NCBI GenBank assembly: GCA_009904015.1 | Contig: WYEQ01000035.1 | Coordinates: forward strand, 91,662-155,661 | Length of the DNA: 64,000 nucleotides | Direction: 5' to 3' | Source: Desulfurococcales archaeon | Lineage (GTDB): Archaea > Thermoproteota > Thermoprotei_A > Sulfolobales > Fervidicoccaceae | Part shown: positions 1 through 8,999 of the stretch, piece after piece | Position numbering within the stretch: the stretch's first letter is position 1 | Layout of the letters: each line of letters starts with the position of its first letter | The notes under the pieces: model-generated | Seen by the model: only the letters and a program-made list of their open reading frames with translations | Database searches by the model: none | What the model was told of the DNA's origin: nothing | Translations under genes and position numbers: made by a program

Positions 1-1
1 G

Positions 2-781
2 AAGGACCCCACAACATATGATAAGCATGTTCCAAGCGAGGTTTTCATTAAAAGAGCATTTATGAATCCGGATCCCCACATTATGAGAAACCTGAGGGTT
101 GCTTTGCTCAAGGAACCACTTGTCCACGAGGATGCTGACCAGAAGGTTGTGGATAGATTCATGGATTATGTCTCTGAGTTGGAGGCTTACGGGGCCGTTG
201 TGGAGGAGGTCTCGATCCCTCTCGTGAATAAAGCTCCACAGATATACTATGTAATCGCGTTTAGCGATGCAAGCAGCAATCTAGCTAGGTACTCAGGCCT
301 GCTTTATGGTAAACGCGTTGTTGATGTTATTGATACTGATTGGGATGAATACTACATGAGGAACAGGAAGCTGTTTGGATGGGAGGTCAAGAGGCGTATA
401 CTGCTGGGGTCATTCATACTTAGTGCTGGTTACTACGAGATGTACTATGATCGTGCTCTCAGGGCGAGGGCGAAGCTTTACGATGAGCTTAACAAGGTGC
501 TTGCGAAGTACGATGTCATCGCGACTCCGGGGTCAAACATTCCTCCTCTGCCTCTTGATTTCGATGCGTCTGACCTCTCGAGGCTCAACGCTATTGATTC
601 ACTGCTTGTTATCGCTAACTTAGCTGGTCTCCCAGCAATCGTTATTCCTCTGGAGGTGAGTACTAATACACCTATATCAATACAGCTTATCTCACAGAAG
701 TGGTCTGAGGACATACTGTTCGAAATCGGGAAGTACATAGCTTTATACATATCAAAGCTGGAGAGGGAGCTGGAGGCATGA
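2..781 (+). CDS. gatA: Glutamyl/aspartyl-tRNA amidotransferase subunit A, C-terminal part (cut by window edge)
   Basis: The frame is open from base 2, so the gene begins before the window and only about 259 residues are visible. This is the C-terminal half of the amidase-signature subunit, which releases ammonia from glutamine for transamidation of mischarged Glu-tRNA(Gln) or Asp-tRNA(Asn). The catalytic Ser-Ser-Lys region lies outside the window. Family-typical features seen here are the KDPTT stretch at the left edge, the central YDRALRARAKLYDELNKV helix and the ATPGSNIPPLP segment near the end. The stop overlaps the gatB start as ATGA, so the two are translationally coupled. Identity follows from these features and from the adjacent gatB. 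Confidence 0.9.
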   Translation, partial: KDPTTYDKHVPSEVFIKRAFMNPDPHIMRNLRVALLKEPLVHEDADQKVVDRFMDYVSELEAYGAVVEEVSIPLVNKAPQIYYVIAFSDASSNLARYSGLLYGKRVVDVIDTDWDEYYMRNRKLFGWEVKRRILLGSFILSAGYYEMYYDRALRARAKLYDELNKVLAKYDVIATPGSNIPPLPLDFDASDLSRLNAIDSLLVIANLAGLPAIVIPLEVSTNTPISIQLISQKWSEDILFEIGKYIALYISKLERELEA

Positions 782-2211
782 ACATAAAGATAGGGCTCGA
801 GGTTCATGTTCAGCTAACAAGCTTGAAGACAAAGCTGTTCTGCAGTTGCTCAGCTGATTACAGAGGCAAGCCTCCCAATACCAACATCTGCCCAGTCTGC
901 CTTGGAATGCCTGGAAGCCTCCCAAGGGTAAACAAGGAAGCTATTAAAAGCGCTATCAAGGTAGCCCTAGCGCTCAATAGCAATATCAACCAGGTCCTGG
1001 CGTGGGCTAGAAAACACTACTTCTACCCGGACCTACCGAAGGGATATCAAATTTCCCAGTATGATGGGAAGGGAGTAGCGACCTTTGCTAAAGGAGGATA
1101 CATAAATATAAGAGTAAATGGCAAGAAGAAGAAAATCAAGATTAGAAGAATAAATATTGAGGAGGATCCCGCCAGAATAGTTTACCCAACAGGCGACGCG
1201 GAGACCTCTAGCTATATTCTCATTGACTATAACAGAAGCGGTATAGCTTTGCTTGAGATAGTAACGGAGCCTGACATGAACAGCCCCGAGGAAGTTAGGG
1301 CTTTCCTGGAGAAGCTGAGGTCAATACTCGAGCACCTGGAGGTAAGCGATTTATCTCTTGAGGGATCGATGAGAGCTGATGTAAACATAAGTGTTGGTGA
1401 TGGAGAAAGGGTTGAGGTGAAAAACATCAGTGGGTTAAAGGATATCGAGCAGGCTATTAGGTACGAAGTAGCTAGGCAGATAGACGTTCTTGAGAAGGGA
1501 GGGAGAATCGAGAGAGAGACGAGGCACTGGGATTCAACTAGAAAAATAACAAAGCCAGCTAGAGTCAAGGAATACGAGGAGGACTACAGGTACATGCCTG
1601 ACCCAAACCTGCCATTCTACATTATTCCTGACGAGCTAATAGAGGAAGTAAGGAAAACATTACCAGAGCTACCGGAGGAGAGGGCAGCTAGATTCATAAA
1701 TCAACACGGGTTATCAGAGTACCTCGCGCACGTCCTCGTATCATCAAAAGCACTGGCTGATTACTACGAGAAAGTCGCCGAGCTCTCGGGTGTCAAGGGA
1801 GATAAAGTGGCTGGCCTTATAGTAACTGACCTTCTAGGCTGGATAGACAGCGAGGATTTAAGCAATATATCAAGGATAGTTCCTCCCGAGGATTTAGCAG
1901 AGGTGGTTAAGCTTCTGGAGAAAAACGAGATAACCATCAAGATGGCCAAGGAAATGATCCCCCTGCTGGTAAGGGGGGAGAAACCTAGACAAATAATAGA
2001 GAGGATGGGGTGGAGCGTCATCAGGAACCGCGCTGTGCTTGAAAAAATAGTTGATGATGTCCTAAAGGAGAATCCCCAAGTGCTTAAGGATATAGAGAGA
2101 AACCCAAGGGCGGTTCAGTTCATTATTGGTAAGGTTCTCGAAAAAACTGGTAAGAAGGGCGACCCAAAAATTATAGCTGAGATAGTGAGGGAAAAAATCA
2201 GGTTAAGCTAA
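778..2211 (+). CDS. gatB: Aspartyl/glutamyl-tRNA amidotransferase subunit B
   Basis: This is the tRNA-binding kinase subunit of GatCAB, which phosphorylates the misacylated Asp or Glu before amidation. The 477 residues match the family length. The N terminus has GLEVHVQL, then a zinc site made by Cys22, Cys24, Cys38 and Cys41. The acidic, Arg-rich phosphoryl-transfer region follows, and the last 150 residues form the helical tRNA-binding GatB/YqeY tail. The ATG overlaps the gatA stop by 4 nt. The gene converges on porB with a 4-nt overlap. No gatC is seen, and it may lie upstream. With gatDE at 21-24 kb, this complex is probably used mainly for Asn-tRNA; that is an inference from family knowledge. 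Confidence 0.96.
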   Translation: MNIKIGLEVHVQLTSLKTKLFCSCSADYRGKPPNTNICPVCLGMPGSLPRVNKEAIKSAIKVALALNSNINQVLAWARKHYFYPDLPKGYQISQYDGKGVATFAKGGYINIRVNGKKKKIKIRRINIEEDPARIVYPTGDAETSSYILIDYNRSGIALLEIVTEPDMNSPEEVRAFLEKLRSILEHLEVSDLSLEGSMRADVNISVGDGERVEVKNISGLKDIEQAIRYEVARQIDVLEKGGRIERETRHWDSTRKITKPARVKEYEEDYRYMPDPNLPFYIIPDELIEEVRKTLPELPEERAARFINQHGLSEYLAHVLVSSKALADYYEKVAELSGVKGDKVAGLIVTDLLGWIDSEDLSNISRIVPPEDLAEVVKLLEKNEITIKMAKEMIPLLVRGEKPRQIIERMGWSVIRNRAVLEKIVDDVLKENPQVLKDIERNPRAVQFIIGKVLEKTGKKGDPKIIAEIVREKIRLS

Positions 2212-3170
2212 GCTAGGGGGCCAATAACTTCTTTTCCAACAGCCCTGTTTATTTCTTCGACCTTTCTGTTTATTCTCTCCTGAATATCGTTTATTTCTTC
2301 CTCTGTTAGGTGAGAGTATCGGCCCTGCAGCTTTAAGTACTCCCTGACATGCTTGCGTTTGGGAACAGGCGTGGTTACCTCAAGCTTACCGTAGTTGTAC
2401 TCAAGATTAACCCACACAGCTGTCTCGACAGCGAGCTTCGAGATTTTTATCCCAAGCTTGGGATCAAACCTCCAGCCCGTCGTGCACGCCATTAGAACAT
2501 GGATTAGGCTTGGCCCATCAATTTGAAGTGCCTTAGCGAACTTCTTATCCATATCGAGAAGGAATGCTGGGTTAGCTGTAGCGATGTATGGTACCTTGTG
2601 AGCTAGAGCTATTCCTATTATATCTTTCTTATCTCTCCACTCGCCCCTCATAATTGTACCAACAGGCGTCGTCGTGGTCCAGGCCTTGTACGGCGTTGCC
2701 CCGCTCCTCTGGATACCAGTGTTCATGTAGGCCTCATTATCATAGACGACATACAAAACGTTGTGCCCTCTCTCAAGCATACCGCTTAGGGCTTGTAATC
2801 CAATATCAAATGTGCCTCCATCCCCGCCTATCGCGATGATGTTGATTTTCTTGTTTGGGTCAATCTTACCTTTTTCTTTGAGGACCTTAATGGCTGCCTC
2901 CACTCCACTCGCAACCGCAGCTGCGTTTTCAAACGCTATGTGTATCCATGGAACCTTCCATGAAGTAAATGGGAAAAGCGAGGTTGAGACTTCGAGGCAA
3001 CCAGTGGCATTAACAACAATCGTGTTAGGGCCGGCAACCTTTAACAAATTCCTAACTATAGTACCGGCGGTGCAGCCAGCGCAGAGGTTGTGTCCTCCAA
3101 CGAAGTAATCCTCTCTTGGTAGGTCCCACACTGTTCTTGGAATCCTGATGTTAACTGTCAAGCTCAACAC
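2208..3170 (-). CDS. porB: 2-oxoacid (pyruvate):ferredoxin oxidoreductase, beta subunit
   Basis: The beta subunit binds thiamine diphosphate and the proximal 4Fe-4S cluster, and catalyses CoA-dependent oxidative decarboxylation of pyruvate or a related 2-oxoacid with ferredoxin as acceptor. The TPP/Mg motif GDGGTFDIG and the downstream YDNEAYMNTG are clear. Cluster cysteines are Cys30, Cys33 and Cys58, with a fourth in the MACTTGW segment. The start is GTG at 3170, overlapping the end of porA by 20 nt, with a GGAG ribosome binding site just upstream. It is the last gene of the porG-porD-porA-porB operon. The exact 2-oxoacid cannot be read from sequence; pyruvate is the most likely. Confidence 0.93.
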   Translation of the reverse strand: MLSLTVNIRIPRTVWDLPREDYFVGGHNLCAGCTAGTIVRNLLKVAGPNTIVVNATGCLEVSTSLFPFTSWKVPWIHIAFENAAAVASGVEAAIKVLKEKGKIDPNKKINIIAIGGDGGTFDIGLQALSGMLERGHNVLYVVYDNEAYMNTGIQRSGATPYKAWTTTTPVGTIMRGEWRDKKDIIGIALAHKVPYIATANPAFLLDMDKKFAKALQIDGPSLIHVLMACTTGWRFDPKLGIKISKLAVETAVWVNLEYNYGKLEVTTPVPKRKHVREYLKLQGRYSHLTEEEINDIQERINRKVEEINRAVGKEVIGPLA

Positions 3171-4350
3171 CTCTCACTCCATAAAACAATGTATGTTTTG
3201 TGAAGCCAGGAGAATCCTTGTTTTTGTATACATGCAGAATTACCTTGTATAGGTCTTCGTTAGTGATCGTTCTTTGGCCTATCCCAGCGACCACGCTCTT
3301 TATCTTAACTGGGCTTTGCAGATTAGTGTAAATCTCATTCGCAAGGGGACCTGCAACCCTGAGACCATAGCTAATGGCTTTATCAATAACCACAAGGACT
3401 TCCTTCCCGGCAAGAATTTTTTCTATTTCATCGATAGGTAACGGCCTGTACAGCCTTAGTCTTAAACCCCCGATTCTTAATCCATTGCTTCTGGCTTTAT
3501 CAATAGCCAGCTTTAGCGAGCTCCATATGGAGCCGGTAACCAGCAAGTCTATTTCGGAGTCTTCTGTTCTATATGTCTCGACAAGCCCGTTCTTCCTGCC
3601 GAACTTCTTGTAAAAATCTCTGTCTATAATCTCGGCTTTTCTCAAAGCGTTTTTCATGGCCTCAACCTGCTGGTACTTAAACTCGTAATAATAATCTGGG
3701 GATGCAAGGGTTCCTATGGCGACCGCCCCCTCCTCTATGTAACCCTTCCAGGTTTTGGGAGAAAACTCGATTACATCCTCGCTTGATTCAATAACTACTG
3801 GCTCGTATGTATGGCTCATCAAAAACCCATCGTAGGACACTATTGTTGGTAGAAGTACTTCTCTATCCTCAGCTAGCCTATATGCCTGTATCACGGTATC
3901 ATAGGCTTCCTGTGCGCTGGATACAAAATAGATTATCCATCCTGTATCTCTGGCGTTCATTATGTCGCTGTGGTCATTCCAAATAGAGATTGGAGCTGAT
4001 AATGCTCTTGTTGGGACAGCCATTACAACAGGCAGTCTAAGCCCGCTCGTGATGTGTAAGATTTCGTGCATCAGCTCTAGTCCTTGGCTGCTTGTGGCTG
4101 TGAATGTTCTTGCGCCAGCTATGCTTGCGCCAACAACCGCGCTGAGAGCACTATGCTCGCTTTCGACATGTATATATTGTGCCTTTACTTCCCCGTTGGC
4201 TACCATTTGTGCCAGTTCTTCAACGATTGTTGTCTGAGGAGTAATAGGGTAAGCTGCAATAACATCCACGTCAAGCTGCCCAACCGCTTTTGCTACAGCT
4301 TTATTGGATGATAAAGTCGCTAGGCTTTTGCTCTTGTATACTTGGGTCAT
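3151..4350 (-). CDS. porA: 2-oxoacid (pyruvate):ferredoxin oxidoreductase, alpha subunit
   Basis: This alpha subunit, about 399 residues, has the AYPITPQTTIVEELA substrate-binding motif near the N terminus, the SQGLELMHE stretch and a C-terminal transketolase-like domain. It pairs with the TPP-binding beta subunit. The frame is open 57 nt further upstream to 4407, but that would overlap porD. ATG at 4350 begins 5 nt after the porD stop with GAGGTG upstream, so I use it. It is the third gene of the four-gene operon. Substrate preference among 2-oxoacids is not certain, though the separate four-subunit arrangement is typical of pyruvate enzymes in hyperthermophiles. Confidence 0.92.
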   Translation of the reverse strand: MTQVYKSKSLATLSSNKAVAKAVGQLDVDVIAAYPITPQTTIVEELAQMVANGEVKAQYIHVESEHSALSAVVGASIAGARTFTATSSQGLELMHEILHITSGLRLPVVMAVPTRALSAPISIWNDHSDIMNARDTGWIIYFVSSAQEAYDTVIQAYRLAEDREVLLPTIVSYDGFLMSHTYEPVVIESSEDVIEFSPKTWKGYIEEGAVAIGTLASPDYYYEFKYQQVEAMKNALRKAEIIDRDFYKKFGRKNGLVETYRTEDSEIDLLVTGSIWSSLKLAIDKARSNGLRIGGLRLRLYRPLPIDEIEKILAGKEVLVVIDKAISYGLRVAGPLANEIYTNLQSPVKIKSVVAGIGQRTITNEDLYKVILHVYKNKDSPGFTKHTLFYGVRGVELDS

Positions 4351-4355
4351 GATAT

Positions 4356-4673
4356 CTACACCTCTGGGACCATTGTTATAGCCTTGACTGGGCATTCCTC
4401 GGCACAAATACCACAGCCCTTGCAGAAGTAGTAGTTAATTTTGTAAGATACGTTGTATGTTTTGCCTGTTTTGGTCGTGTATTTCTCATCGCTTTCTACA
4501 ATAGCCGCGTCGGGGCAGTAGAGAAAACAAAGCCTGCATCTAATGCACTTTTCGTTATCTATAACTGGCTTTTCGAACCTCCACCCAGCCTTGCTTTCAG
4601 GAGTAATGTTTGGTCTCGATATACCCCCTATTGGTAGCTCATACCAGCTGGGCAAAGATTCACGCGATTTCAT
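4356..4673 (-). CDS. porD: 2-oxoacid:ferredoxin oxidoreductase, delta (ferredoxin-like) subunit
   Basis: This small protein of about 105 residues carries two CxxCxxCxxxCP clusters, CIRCRLCFLYCP and CKGCGICAEECP. It is a bacterial-type 2[4Fe-4S] ferredoxin domain passing electrons from the alpha/beta catalytic core to soluble ferredoxin. The start is taken as ATG 4673, which overlaps porG by 14 nt; an upstream Met at 4727 would overlap by 68 nt and adds residues unlike the family. It is the second gene of the operon, 5 nt before porA. Confidence 0.93.
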   Translation of the reverse strand: MKSRESLPSWYELPIGGISRPNITPESKAGWRFEKPVIDNEKCIRCRLCFLYCPDAAIVESDEKYTTKTGKTYNVSYKINYYFCKGCGICAEECPVKAITMVPEV

Positions 4674-5274
4674 GGATAACAGCCTCTTCTCTTGTGGGTA
4701 CAAGCATGACTTTTCTAACTTCATCATATCCTCTCTTAATGGCCTTCACGTTGGTCTGGAAATTTTTGTCTCCGAACTCCTCTTTCACCGCTAAGTACAA
4801 TGAATCAAGAGTTGGAGCGCCTATCACCTTTGAAAATGAGCCGAGCAAAACCATGTTTACCAGCGGTCTACCGAATATATCCAGGGCTATCTGCGTGGCA
4901 TTTATCGCCCAGACCTCATGCTTGGCTAGCGCAGATGAGCTCTGAAATATGGTGGTTTCTGAAGCGTTAACTATGAATTTTGTCTCTGAATGCACGTTCA
5001 CTATGCCGAGAAACTTCTCGAGTAAACTTTTCTCCATTATAACTACGACGTCTGCCTCTCTTATCGGCTCTCTTGGAAGCTCTTTGTCCTTGTTTTTCGT
5101 AATAATTGAGTAAGCCTTAACCGGCGCTCCTCTGCGCTCAACGCCGAATTCAGGCATGCTGAAGCCCTTCATTCCCTCCAGAACAAAAGCTGATACAAGG
5201 AGATTACTCGCTGTAACAGCCCCTTGCCCCCCTCTACCCAGCCATACAGCTCTCAACACATAATTGTTTTTCAT
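4660..5274 (-). CDS. porG: 2-oxoacid:ferredoxin oxidoreductase, gamma subunit
   Basis: The gamma subunit, 204 residues, is the first gene of the por operon. It has the GRGGQGAVTASNLL N-terminal motif and the FSMPEFGVERRGAPVKAY stretch diagnostic of the POR/KOR gamma family. It helps hold the complex together and contributes to CoA binding. The gene starts at ATG 5274. A TATA-like AATATAAATT on the minus strand about 35-40 nt upstream is the likely operon promoter. Gene order gamma-delta-alpha-beta is the common archaeal arrangement. Confidence 0.93.
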   Translation of the reverse strand: MKNNYVLRAVWLGRGGQGAVTASNLLVSAFVLEGMKGFSMPEFGVERRGAPVKAYSIITKNKDKELPREPIREADVVVIMEKSLLEKFLGIVNVHSETKFIVNASETTIFQSSSALAKHEVWAINATQIALDIFGRPLVNMVLLGSFSKVIGAPTLDSLYLAVKEEFGDKNFQTNVKAIKRGYDEVRKVMLVPTREEAVIHEIA

Positions 5275-5395
5275 TTTTAATCATCAATATATTTTCGATT
5301 TCTAGCAATTTATATTGTTACGTTAATATTTTTCATGTGCCTAAAAAATATAAGAGGCTATACGTGATAAATAAAACACTAGTTGGTGTTAAGAA
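5275..5395. promoter_or_regulatory. Divergent promoter region, por operon and htpX
   Basis: This 121-nt AT-rich gap separates two divergent genes. For htpX, an A-rich element followed by TATAAG at about 5343-5355 lies about 40 nt before the ATG, and GGTG at 5384-5387 is a plausible ribosome binding site. For por, the minus-strand AATATAAATT at 5307-5316 fits a TATA box giving a short leader. No operator-like palindrome stands out. Confidence 0.55.
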
Positions 5396-6535
5396 ATGTT
5401 GCTTTTCACATGGATTACCCTGATGTTTTTCGTGGGCATAGTGCTATCCCTGATTATTGGAATAATAGCTCTTCTAGCAACAAAATTCATAAGAGGACCT
5501 CCGAAAAGCCTCATTGGACTAAGAGTAAGCATGGCGGTAACAGCGATAGCGGTTGTTTTCGGTAGCCTCGGTGTTCTGTACCTAATCGATTACCTGACCA
5601 GCGGAACAGCCCCGCTTATATACTCTGGAATAGCGATGGTCGCTGGATTCATGGTTTTCCAGTGGATTATTTCGCCATTTCTAATCAACCTGGCATATAG
5701 AACAAGGGATCCTGGTCCGGGCGAGGAGTGGATTGTAAGGGCAGTTGTTGATTACGCTAAGAGAGCTGGCTTTAGGAGCCCTCCCAAGGTGAAGATAGCC
5801 GAGGTTGATGCTCCCAACGCCTTTGCTTACAGCAGCTTAATCGGCGGTAGCTACATAGCTGTTACGAGAGGGCTGTTATCGCTTATGCCTAAGGAGGAGG
5901 TCGAGGCCGTTATAGGCCATGAGCTTGGTCATCTCAAACACAAGGATGTCCACGTTATACTCGCTCTAAGCCTCATACCCGTAGCTATTTTCTATATTGG
6001 CAGGTACCTTTTGATGTGGGGGTGGTTAATGGGAGGCGGCTCCAGCAGGGGTAGGCAAGGAAACGCAACGCTTTACTACGTTGGTCTTGGGTTAATACTC
6101 GTTATAGCAGGCGTTATATTTCAGTTCCTGGTAACACACTTCAACAGGCTGAGGGAGTACTTTGCTGATGCTCACAGCGCAGGATTGACGGGGAACCCGA
6201 GGCTCCTGCAGAGAGCTCTCGCCAGGCTAGCCCTTGTCTACGAAAATTCTCCCGAGCTATCTTCAACCACGAGTAAATCTGCAGCTATGCTCTTCATTGT
6301 TAATTACTTCATAAACGCTACTGGTGGGATGGCGTACGACCCATACGACGAGTTTCTCCCGAGAAGAAGGGCAACTAGGAGAGTGATAGTTGATATTGAC
6401 GCCGCTGTGGAGGAGCTAATGCAGAGGGAGACAAGCGCGTTAGTCGAGCTATTTAGCAGTCACCCACCAATTCCAAAGAGGCTCAGGTTCCTCGAGAACA
6501 TGAGGATTAGAGGAGAAAAAATAAGAGTAGAGTAA
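5396..6535 (+). CDS. htpX: HtpX-like membrane zinc metalloprotease
   Basis: This 379-residue M48 family protease is membrane-embedded with a cytosolic active site and removes damaged membrane proteins. Two hydrophobic segments lie near residues 5-27 and 44-66, another near 75-100, and two more around 185-205 and 220-245. The zinc motif HELGH is at residues 175-179 (H175, E176, H179), and the third ligand is the Glu in REYFADAHSA near 258. A SHPPIPKRL element near the C terminus is typical of the family. It faces the por operon across a shared promoter region and converges on the next gene with a 1-nt gap. Confidence 0.92.
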   Translation: MLLFTWITLMFFVGIVLSLIIGIIALLATKFIRGPPKSLIGLRVSMAVTAIAVVFGSLGVLYLIDYLTSGTAPLIYSGIAMVAGFMVFQWIISPFLINLAYRTRDPGPGEEWIVRAVVDYAKRAGFRSPPKVKIAEVDAPNAFAYSSLIGGSYIAVTRGLLSLMPKEEVEAVIGHELGHLKHKDVHVILALSLIPVAIFYIGRYLLMWGWLMGGGSSRGRQGNATLYYVGLGLILVIAGVIFQFLVTHFNRLREYFADAHSAGLTGNPRLLQRALARLALVYENSPELSSTTSKSAAMLFIVNYFINATGGMAYDPYDEFLPRRRATRRVIVDIDAAVEELMQRETSALVELFSSHPPIPKRLRFLENMRIRGEKIRVE

Positions 6536-6536
6536 G

Positions 6537-7361
6537 CTAGCACTCAGCTCTAGCTGGTTTTACATAAAACTTAATTTTTCCATCCAGGTAATCTCTTATT
6601 ACCTGTATGCCCGCTTGCTCGATTATCGGCTCCTTGGTTGTTTTTTCTAACCACCCTCTCCTCCTGGCTATCTCCTCAAGTATAGTGTATTCATCTAAGA
6701 ATTCATCTACACCGTATGTTGCTGTTATGGAGCCCGGCACGAACTTTTTTGCTCTTGACAGAATCTTGGCGGCTATTCTCTCAGGGTCACGAATCTTTTC
6801 CGGCGGCTTTAATCGGATAATTCTCTCTAGAGGATCCCTCACATCCGGGAACACCCCAGGGGTGTCCCACGCGTAGATTTTGCCCTCTATGTTAAAAAGT
6901 GTGAACCCCTTAGTATAGCCCGTAGTGCCTGGATAAGCACTTACGGACGCGCTGTGCTTCCCCCTAAGCACATTGATAATGCTTGATTTACCAGTCTTTG
7001 GAACACCGGCTATCATAACGATGACTTTGTCTTTGTTTACTTCCCTAGCCCATCCCCTAAGAATTTTCCTGAGCTTAAGAGTACTCAACCTGTTATTAGC
7101 TGATATAGAAAGAGCTTGATGCCCTTTACACTCGAACCACCTCTCCCACATCAAGCCAATTTCTCTCGGAACAAGGTCAGCTTTATTTAAGGCGAAAAGC
7201 CTCCGCTTCCCCCTAGATACTCTTAACAGGTAGCTACTCATCGTTCCAATAGGGTTACGTACATCCAGAACCACCAACACGATATCGCTTAGTTGAATTT
7301 TTTCTAAAATTTCCTTTTTACTGGCAAACCTTATGGACAAAAACAACCCCCATACAAGCAT
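6537..7361 (-). CDS. Circularly permuted GTPase (YlqF/RbgA-YawG type), likely ribosome assembly
   Basis: The GTPase motifs occur in permuted order: G4 NKAD first, then G1 GVPKTGKSS and G3 DTPG. That is the hallmark of the YlqF/YRG family, whose members act in large-subunit ribosome maturation. It is about 274 residues. I take ATG 7361; a TTG at 7367 is also in frame and the true start is uncertain. The C-terminal part carries the helical region typical of archaeal members. The precise ribosomal step is not known from sequence. Confidence 0.88.
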   Translation of the reverse strand: MLVWGLFLSIRFASKKEILEKIQLSDIVLVVLDVRNPIGTMSSYLLRVSRGKRRLFALNKADLVPREIGLMWERWFECKGHQALSISANNRLSTLKLRKILRGWAREVNKDKVIVMIAGVPKTGKSSIINVLRGKHSASVSAYPGTTGYTKGFTLFNIEGKIYAWDTPGVFPDVRDPLERIIRLKPPEKIRDPERIAAKILSRAKKFVPGSITATYGVDEFLDEYTILEEIARRRGWLEKTTKEPIIEQAGIQVIRDYLDGKIKFYVKPARAEC

Positions 7362-7524
7362 TATCAAGGCAATAAATAATAATGGTTTTCGAACAAAACC
7401 TCTTCCTACTATGATGAACTATTAATACATAAAAAATAATCACAAAATGAAAAAAATATAAAAAACAAAAAAAGAAGCAATTACTTTTTCCATATATCTA
7501 AAAAATTATGTATATCTTTTACAG

Positions 7525-7542
7525 TTGACAAACCAATGTCAA
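7525..7542. repeat. Inverted repeat TTGACA-N6-TGTCAA, possible operator
   Basis: TTGACA at 7525-7530 and TGTCAA at 7537-7542 form a perfect 6-bp inverted repeat with a 6-nt spacer. It sits upstream of a regulator gene, so it could be an operator, but only one copy is present and the function is unproven. Confidence 0.35.
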
Positions 7543-7667
7543 AGACACTGAAAAAAGTAAAGCCCATATACGAGGTCCAAGCCTCAACAATATCCCTTTA
7601 CACAAAAGAACTCATTCTAGGGGGAGGAAATATAATGAACAGAGAAAGAAATGATGTAGGATTCTAA
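7536..7667 (+). CDS. Possible small protein, 43 residues
   Basis: An ATG-initiated frame of 43 codons (begins MSKTLKKVKP, ends NDVGF) lies in the gap before the regulator. It is basic at the N terminus and contains a GGG turn. There is no strong ribosome binding site, and its start overlaps the inverted repeat at 7525-7542. I do not recognise it. It may be a chance frame in a gap or the remnant of a larger gene. Confidence 0.2.
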   Translation: MSKTLKKVKPIYEVQASTISLYTKELILGGGNIMNRERNDVGF

Positions 7668-7730
7668 CATAGTTTCATCAATAAAATATTTTTATATTTT
7701 ATCCTTTCTATATTATTATCTTGATAAGGG

Positions 7731-8903
7731 TTGGCTTCAGGAGATAATAATAATATTATACATGACTTAAGGTTAATCATCAAAAATCCATATGCTAGAC
7801 GTATCTATGAATACATAATGAGTAACAATCCAATTTTCTTCAGGCAAAAACTAACAAGAGTGATCGGGTTAAACATAGATACTATAAATAGATGGATAAA
7901 AATAATAAATATTATTGATAGTGGATTCATTATCAATATAGATTTTGAAAAGATTGGTCTTATACAAATAGCATTCAAGTTCAATAATCAGTTAAAAGTT
8001 AGCTCGACGGAGAGAGTAACGGGTTTGCCTGAAAGAAGCAAGTGGTTTCTTAGATGGAAGGCTGATGCTGTTTTCCCAGATACAAGAAGCTTGCTGATAA
8101 GTTTTGCTCCTTTAAGCACAATAGGCATTAACACAATCTTAAAAGATTACGCTTTAGTTGGCGAAATCGATGACTACTTTATAGCTGATTCCTACATACC
8201 AAATAAGTTACCCGGCGAATTCTTTGAGTGTGATTATAAATATAAGATTTGCATGAACAATTGGAAGCAAATCTCAGAGCATTTAAAGAAAATAGCAGAT
8301 AGTTTTGACGAACGGGAGGAATTTTCTGTTTTAGATAAGAAACGTTTGAGGAAAAAACGACATAGGATAGACTTGTTAGACTTGCTTATGTTGTCGCATC
8401 TTGAGGAAAACGCGCTTTATAGACCCCAAGAGCTAGCTACCATGACAAAGTCAACGGTCTTAAAAATCAACAGGCACCTTAGAAAACATATTCTTCATCC
8501 TCAATTGATTAATAACACAAGAATTAGATATGGAAAGCATATGGTCAAAAAATTTGCACTATATACTTTCTGGGGGAGAGATGAACCCAATAAATCAAGG
8601 GTTTTGTTAAATGAGATTTCAAGGATTTATGGCTTTATCAGCGGTGTTCTGGACTCTAAAAGCGGCAAGTTTATGTTTATGTTAGGGGTTCCCGGTCATG
8701 AGATATTCGAGTACGCCGAGTATATGCCGAGTACTTTTAAGGAGCTGTTTAGCGAAATCGAGGCTTATCAGCTCGATAAATTCTCTATTAGGTCCTATAC
8801 TATACCCTACATTCCATTCGACAGGTTCAATAAGGAGTGGAGCTTGTCAGAAGAGGTTATAGTGGAGACGAAGGAGAGCTTAATGAAGAAGGGGCTTATA
8901 TAG
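7731..8903 (+). CDS. Uncharacterised protein with two predicted helix-turn-helix regions, probable transcription regulator
   Basis: This 390-residue protein is basic and Lys/Ile-rich. Residues about 12-60 look like a winged-helix domain (the segment around TRVIGLNIDTINRWIKII is a good recognition helix), and a second HTH-like stretch lies near 220-260 (PQELATMTKSTVLKINRHLR). The C-terminal 120 residues may be a ligand or dimerisation domain. The start is TTG 7731; a TATA-like element about 35 nt upstream fits a leaderless transcript, and no better ATG precedes the first HTH. I do not recognise the family. Codon use is more AT-rich than in neighbours such as gatB. Confidence 0.6.
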   Translation: MASGDNNNIIHDLRLIIKNPYARRIYEYIMSNNPIFFRQKLTRVIGLNIDTINRWIKIINIIDSGFIINIDFEKIGLIQIAFKFNNQLKVSSTERVTGLPERSKWFLRWKADAVFPDTRSLLISFAPLSTIGINTILKDYALVGEIDDYFIADSYIPNKLPGEFFECDYKYKICMNNWKQISEHLKKIADSFDEREEFSVLDKKRLRKKRHRIDLLDLLMLSHLEENALYRPQELATMTKSTVLKINRHLRKHILHPQLINNTRIRYGKHMVKKFALYTFWGRDEPNKSRVLLNEISRIYGFISGVLDSKSGKFMFMLGVPGHEIFEYAEYMPSTFKELFSEIEAYQLDKFSIRSYTIPYIPFDRFNKEWSLSEEVIVETKESLMKKGLI

Positions 8904-8999
8904 GGTTCTCCGTTATCTCTTGTATATGCTACTTTTATTAGACTAAGTTTATAAGGTATGTTTAACATATGCGCTTATTGTTAATCACCGGTGGTGTCG

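Larger units (their letters stand above)
7368..7730. other. Gene-poor AT-rich intergenic stretch with a small ORF and a palindrome
   Basis: This 363-nt gap lies between divergently oriented genes and is very rich in A on the plus strand. It holds an 18-bp inverted repeat (7525-7542), a 43-codon reading frame (7536-7667), and a TATA-like TTTTTATATTTT at about 7690-7700 that probably serves the regulator starting at 7731. I see no tRNA-like fold in it. Confidence 0.5.
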
